Assembly (NCBI GenBank): GCA_036570465.1
Contig: DATCYD010000229.1
Coordinates: 1-8,288, forward strand
From: Anseongella sp036570465
GTDB lineage: Bacteria > Bacteroidota > Bacteroidia > Sphingobacteriales > Sphingobacteriaceae
DNA length: 8,288 nucleotides
Reading direction: 5' to 3'
Position 1 is the first letter of the stretch; every line of letters starts with the position of its first letter. The notes below the pieces were generated by a model, which saw only the letters and a program-made list of their open reading frames with translations, did no database searches and was not told the DNA's origin. This document shows, in pieces, positions 4,520 to 8,288 of the stretch. The translations under genes were made by a program, and so were the position numbers.

Positions 4520-7500
4520 ATGTTAAAGATATTCATTGAACGCCCGGTTCTTTCGACCGTAATGGCCATCCTTTTGGTCATCCTTGGCGTGATCTCCATT
4601 ACTCAGCTGCCTGTTTCACAATTTCCGGACATTGCCCCTCCAACTGTCGTCGTTACCGCGGCATATCCTGGGGCCAATGCTGAAACAGTAGCCCGTTCGG
4701 TGGCAACACCGATTGAAGAAGCTGTCAACGGGGTGGAAGGCATGACCTATATGACTTCCAACTCGAGCAATGACGGTACCCTGACCCTGAACGTATTTTT
4801 CGAGCAGGGTACTGACCCGGACGTGGCTGCAATGAACGTGCAGAACCGCGTTTCCAAAGCGAGCAACAAAATTCCTCAGGAGGTAATCGAGGCTGGTATA
4901 TCCACGCAGAAGCAGCAAAACAGCTTCCTGATGTTCGTGGCCCTGACTTCGAAAGACAGCTTGTACGACGAAACCTTTATTCAGAACTATATAAAGATCA
5001 ACCTCATTCCCCGTATGCAGCGGATCCGCGGTGTTGCGGAAGTACAGCCCTTCGGAAGCCGCGAATACAGCATGCGTATCTGGCTGAAGCCGGACCGCCT
5101 GGCGGCTTATAACCTGTCTCCGCAGGAAGTGATCCGCGCCATCGACGGACAAAACCGGGAAGCTGCTCCCGGCCGTTTCGGGCAGGGCAGCGAGGAAGTA
5201 TTCGAATATGTCCTTAAATACAAGGGCAAGCTGAATGAGCCAAAGGACTATGAGAATATAATTGTTAAAGCTAATAATGACGGCTCGGTCATCCGGGTAA
5301 AAGACCTGGCGCGGGTTTCCTTCGGTTCCTTTTCCTATGCGTCAAACAGCCGGCTCAACGGCGGCCCTACTTCCGGCATTGCCTTGCTGCAGACCGCGGG
5401 ATCCAACGCGAATGAGATCCTTATCGAAGCGGAAAAACAGATTGAAGAATTCTCGAAGACCCTTCCGGCAGGCATTGAGCCGGTGGTGATGTTCAACGCC
5501 AAGGACTTCCTTGATGAATCAATCAGCCAGGTAAACCACACCCTTGTGGAAGCGTTCATTCTGGTGTTCGTGGTGGTCTTTATCTTCCTGCAAGGCTTCC
5601 GCGCAACCCTGATCCCTGCCATTGCGGTACCGGTAGCTATTATCGGAACGTTCTTTTTCCTTCAGTTATTTGGCTTCAGTATTAACCTGCTTACCCTGTT
5701 TGCATTGGTGCTGGCCATCGGGATCGTGGTGGACGACGCCATTGTGGTGGTAGAAGCGGTTCACTCTAAAATGGAGCGAACAGGTCTGCGCGCCCGGGAC
5801 GCCACCGTGGAGTCCATGAAGGAAATTTCGGGTGCCATTGTTTCCATTACCCTGGTGATGGCCGCGGTATTTGTTCCGGTCATGTTTATGCAAGGTCCGG
5901 TGGGCGTATTTTATAAACAATTCGCGTTCACGCTGTCCATTGCCATTCTTATATCGGCATTTAATGCCCTTACGTTAAGTCCGGCTTTATGCGCGCTGTT
6001 TCTGGACTTCAATCCGGAGCATGGTGCCCCTGCAGATGGCCAGCACAATGGAAGTGCAGGCAATAAGAAAAAACAAGGTTTTATCAAGCGCTTCTTCGCG
6101 GCATTTAATATCGCCTTCAATGCCATTACGGCCAAATACATTGCCTCACTTCGTTTTCTTTTCCGAAAGAAATGGGTGGCGCTTTCAGGACTGGCACTGG
6201 TAACGGCTGTCACCTTTATGATGCTGCGCAATACGCCAACGGGCTTTATTCCAACCGAAGATCAGGGTTTCGTGCTGTATGCGGTAAACACGCCTCCGGG
6301 AAGTTCACTTGAACGCACCCATAAGGCCATGAAGCAGATCGAAGAAATCGTCAGCAAAGAGCCGTTCACGAAAAATCATTACCAGGTGGACGGACTCAAC
6401 TTTATCACCAACGCCCAGGCGGCACCATACGGCGCCGGCTTTATCCGAACCAAAGACAAGGAAGACCGGGGCCCCGTCAAGGATTATGGTGCCATCGCAG
6501 CGGGTCTCACTCAAAAAGTGGCACAGGAGGTAAAAGGCGCTCAGGCGGTATTCTTCACCTTCCCGACTGTTTCCGGGTTTGGAAACGTGGATGGCTTTGA
6601 ATTCATGCTTCAGGATCGCAGTAATGGCAGTATGAAGCATCTGGATACCACGGCGCAGCATTTTATAGGCGCCCTGATGCAGCGTGAAGAAATTGCTTTT
6701 GCTTTTACAACCTTCGCCGCTAATAACCCGCAGTACGAGATCGTTGTCGATGAAAAACGAACGAAACAGCTGGGTGTAAACGTAGGCGACCTGCTGGAAA
6801 CCCTACAGATCTACTTCGGCAGCGCATTTATTTCGGATTTTAACCGCTTCGGAAAGTTCTACCGGGTAATTGCCCAGGCCGATGTGCAATACCGCACCGA
6901 TCCCACTTCGCTCGATGATATTTACGTGAAGAATAAGGACGGAGAAATGGTCGCGGTAAATTCCATGGTGACACTTGATCAGGTTTACGGACCGGAGACC
7001 GTTACCAGAAATAATCTATACCATGCCGTTACCATTAACGGAAAGCCGGCGCCGGGCTATAGCACTGGAGACGCGATTGCTGCGATTGAAGAAACAGCTG
7101 CACAGGTACTGCCGCGCACCTTTGGCTATGAATGGACAGGGATGACACGGGAAGAAAAGAAAGCCGGCTCGCAAACGATCATCATCTTTATAATGAGCCT
7201 GGTCTTTATTTATTTCCTGCTCTCGGCTCAATATGAAAGTTATATTCTTCCTCTGGCCGTTGTGCTCACGATCCCCCTCGGCGTATTTGGCGTCATGCTG
7301 TTCATCAATATGATGGGCATTGTCAATAATATTTACGTGCAGGTGGCTTTGATCATGTTAATTGGCCTGCTGGCAAAAAACGCTATTCTTATCGTGGAAT
7401 ACGCCGTGCAACGGCGCAAAGCAGGCAAAACAATTGTTGCGGCTGCGCTGGAAGCCTCCCGTCTGCGTTTTCGCCCTATCTTAATGACCTCCCTTGCCTT

Positions 7501-8288
7501 TATTGTGGGTATGATCCCGCTGCTGCGTGCCAGCGGCGGCTCGGCCCTTGGTAATCACTCAATAGGAGCCGGCGCTGTGGGTGGTATGCTCACGGGCGTA
7601 ATTCTGGGTGTATTCATTATCCCGGTTCTGTTTGTTGTTTTCCAGTTTCTGCATGAAAAAGCCTTTCGGCCGAAGCCAAAAAAGATGGCGCTTGCCCCCA
7701 GGGCGATATCGGCGGTCCGGCAAGCGGTGACAGTAATTCTTCTGGCCGGCTTTGCAGTGCTTATGTATTCCTGCTCGGTTAACCGGGAGTATCAGCGTCC
7801 CGAAACAGGGCTGCCTCAGCAGTTCAGAACCGGCAGCGACAGCCGCGGGGAACCTGACCACGAGGGCACCGCCAGTAAGCTGTCCGGGACAGACAGGGGC
7901 GCGGGTTCAGGCGCAGTTGCTGCCGGGCAGGCGGACAATTTGGGCGAGGCCGGGCAAGGAACTGATCAGGCAGACAGTGCGGGAATAGCCCGCCTGGAGT
8001 GGAGAGAATTCTTCACCGATACTACGCTTCAGCGGCTGATTGACAGTGTGCTTCACCGGAACTACGACATGCAGACGGCCTATAACAGGGTAAGGATAAA
8101 TGCGGAGTTTTTAAAACAGACCCGCGTGGCCTGGCTGCCAACCCTTAACGCCGGTGTACAGGCGAGTACTTCCCGCCTCTCTCAGAACAGCCTGAATGGA
8201 ATGAACCTGGCGGAGAGCTCCGGCAGCAAGCATGTGGAAGATTACACGGCCGGACTGGACCTCAGCTGGGAGATTGATATCTGGAATA
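4520..8288 (+). CDS. HAE-1 (AcrB-type) RND efflux pump fused in frame to a NodT/TolC-type outer-membrane factor (3' partial)
   Basis: One uninterrupted frame starts at ATG 4520 and is still open at the window end, with 1256 codons visible. Residues 1-1055 form a full-length RND multidrug/proton antiporter, starting MLKIFIERPVLSTVMA. The proton-relay residues are present: D405-D406 in GIVVDDAIVVVE, K953 in GLLAKNAILIVE, R983 and T990 near RPILMTS. Phenylalanines at 136 and 178 match AcrB drug-pocket positions. The C-terminus of the pump (FQFLHEKAFRPKPKK) is the usual end of the family, but no stop follows. Residues about 1056-1085 form a signal-like segment ending YSC, and 1086 onward is an outer-membrane efflux protein: EYQRPE, then WREFFTDTTLQRLIDSVLHR, VAWLPTLNAGV and LSWEIDIWN. 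A NodT-type domain normally needs roughly 300 further residues. I followed the frame line by line across the junction. Pump and channel are both trimers, so a 1:1 fusion is geometrically possible. It is co-transcribed with the adaptor. Confidence 0.93.
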   Translation, partial: MLKIFIERPVLSTVMAILLVILGVISITQLPVSQFPDIAPPTVVVTAAYPGANAETVARSVATPIEEAVNGVEGMTYMTSNSSNDGTLTLNVFFEQGTDPDVAAMNVQNRVSKASNKIPQEVIEAGISTQKQQNSFLMFVALTSKDSLYDETFIQNYIKINLIPRMQRIRGVAEVQPFGSREYSMRIWLKPDRLAAYNLSPQEVIRAIDGQNREAAPGRFGQGSEEVFEYVLKYKGKLNEPKDYENIIVKANNDGSVIRVKDLARVSFGSFSYASNSRLNGGPTSGIALLQTAGSNANEILIEAEKQIEEFSKTLPAGIEPVVMFNAKDFLDESISQVNHTLVEAFILVFVVVFIFLQGFRATLIPAIAVPVAIIGTFFFLQLFGFSINLLTLFALVLAIGIVVDDAIVVVEAVHSKMERTGLRARDATVESMKEISGAIVSITLVMAAVFVPVMFMQGPVGVFYKQFAFTLSIAILISAFNALTLSPALCALFLDFNPEHGAPADGQHNGSAGNKKKQGFIKRFFAAFNIAFNAITAKYIASLRFLFRKKWVALSGLALVTAVTFMMLRNTPTGFIPTEDQGFVLYAVNTPPGSSLERTHKAMKQIEEIVSKEPFTKNHYQVDGLNFITNAQAAPYGAGFIRTKDKEDRGPVKDYGAIAAGLTQKVAQEVKGAQAVFFTFPTVSGFGNVDGFEFMLQDRSNGSMKHLDTTAQHFIGALMQREEIAFAFTTFAANNPQYEIVVDEKRTKQLGVNVGDLLETLQIYFGSAFISDFNRFGKFYRVIAQADVQYRTDPTSLDDIYVKNKDGEMVAVNSMVTLDQVYGPETVTRNNLYHAVTINGKPAPGYSTGDAIAAIEETAAQVLPRTFGYEWTGMTREEKKAGSQTIIIFIMSLVFIYFLLSAQYESYILPLAVVLTIPLGVFGVMLFINMMGIVNNIYVQVALIMLIGLLAKNAILIVEYAVQRRKAGKTIVAAALEASRLRFRPILMTSLAFIVGMIPLLRASGGSALGNHSIGAGAVGGMLTGVILGVFIIPVLFVVFQFLHEKAFRPKPKKMALAPRAISAVRQAVTVILLAGFAVLMYSCSVNREYQRPETGLPQQFRTGSDSRGEPDHEGTASKLSGTDRGAGSGAVAAGQADNLGEAGQGTDQADSAGIARLEWREFFTDTTLQRLIDSVLHRNYDMQTAYNRVRINAEFLKQTRVAWLPTLNAGVQASTSRLSQNSLNGMNLAESSGSKHVEDYTAGLDLSWEIDIWN
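7685..7774 (+). other. Lipoprotein signal-like segment at the pump/channel junction
   Basis: Residues 1056-1085 of the fusion begin with an in-frame Met (ATG at 7685), then a basic stretch (R1061, R1067), a hydrophobic run TVILLAGFAVLMY (1071-1083) and S-C, with Cys1085 at 7772-7774. This is the layout of a complete type II signal peptide and is followed by SVNREYQRPE, the usual start of mature NodT-type lipoproteins. The pump's own C-terminus should be cytoplasmic, so this segment would act as a thirteenth membrane helix carrying the channel domain out to the periplasm. Cleavage before Cys1085 would release a normal lipidated channel. The -3 to -1 residues M-Y-S are a loose lipobox, so processing is uncertain. 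Confidence 0.6.
7826..7990 (+). other. Low-complexity Gly/Ala/Asp/Gln-rich linker inside the outer-membrane factor part
   Basis: Residues about 1103-1157 of the fusion are rich in Gly, Ala, Ser, Asp, Glu and Gln, with almost no aromatic or large hydrophobic residues (RTGSDSRGEP through QADSAGIA). In typical NodT-type proteins only a short stretch lies between the post-lipobox YQRP segment and the first conserved helix (here LEWREFF at 1159-1165). This looks like an inserted or expanded flexible tether. The DNA is also more GC-rich than its surroundings. The reading frame stays open and in register on both sides, which argues against a sequencing frameshift. Confidence 0.6.

Noticed and set aside
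4616..5152. 178-codon minus-strand frame opposite the RND pump
   Set aside because: It lies wholly inside the well-supported pump gene and its product has no recognisable family features. Other antisense frames at 5335-6661 and 7016-7861 were rejected for the same reason.
7752..7988. Plus-strand frame across the pump/channel junction in another register
   Set aside because: The product is low-complexity with no family match, whereas the register of the pump continues into a clear outer-membrane factor. The extra open frame reflects the GC-rich linker DNA.

Overview
The window most likely comes from a member of the Bacteroidota (perhaps a sphingobacterial or chitinophagal lineage, which I cannot settle). 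The evidence is promoter-like sequences of the TTTG / TAnnTTTG type, almost no Shine-Dalgarno sequences, the particular AraC and PAS-LuxR regulator types, and lipoprotein-anchored efflux parts. I see no rRNA, tRNA, CRISPR array, transposase or phage gene.

Left edge (1-464): on the minus strand there are two tandem very small genes. The complete one (80-259, 59 aa) has a textbook double-glycine leader (M-12, E-8, L-7, I-4, GG) and a 32-residue hydrophobic, cationic core with a GxxxG motif. This is the form of a class II bacteriocin or peptide signal matured by a C39-peptidase ABC transporter. The second gene (1-63) starts 16 bp later and leaves the window in what looks like a similar leader. 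They face a small XRE-family regulator (465-689). The region between holds a promoter pointing each way and a perfect 9+1+9 palindrome almost midway between the two -33 elements.

Middle (465-3215): four regulators of four different families. XRE and an AraC-type regulator (726-1619) run rightward and may be co-transcribed. A PAS-LuxR regulator (1622-2386) is convergent to AraC with only 2 bp between the stop codons. A TetR/AcrR regulator (start re-set to 2613, end 3215) leads into the efflux genes.

Right (2590-8288): a TetR-controlled RND multidrug efflux operon. The TAAC-N3-GTTA element occurs just before tetR and again before the adaptor gene, which suggests autoregulation plus operon control. 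The lipoprotein adaptor (3291-4487) is followed by a very long reading frame (4520 to beyond 8288). That frame encodes a complete HAE-1 (AcrB-type) pump and continues without a stop codon into a NodT/TolC-type outer-membrane factor. The junction keeps what looks like the outer-membrane factor's own lipoprotein signal, with an in-frame ATG and a lipobox-like Cys. The protein could therefore be a tethered pump-channel fusion, a polyprotein cut by signal peptidase II, or two products from one frame.

The two most noteworthy things are the unannotated double-glycine peptide genes with their divergent control region, and the pump/outer-membrane-channel fusion with an embedded lipoprotein signal.
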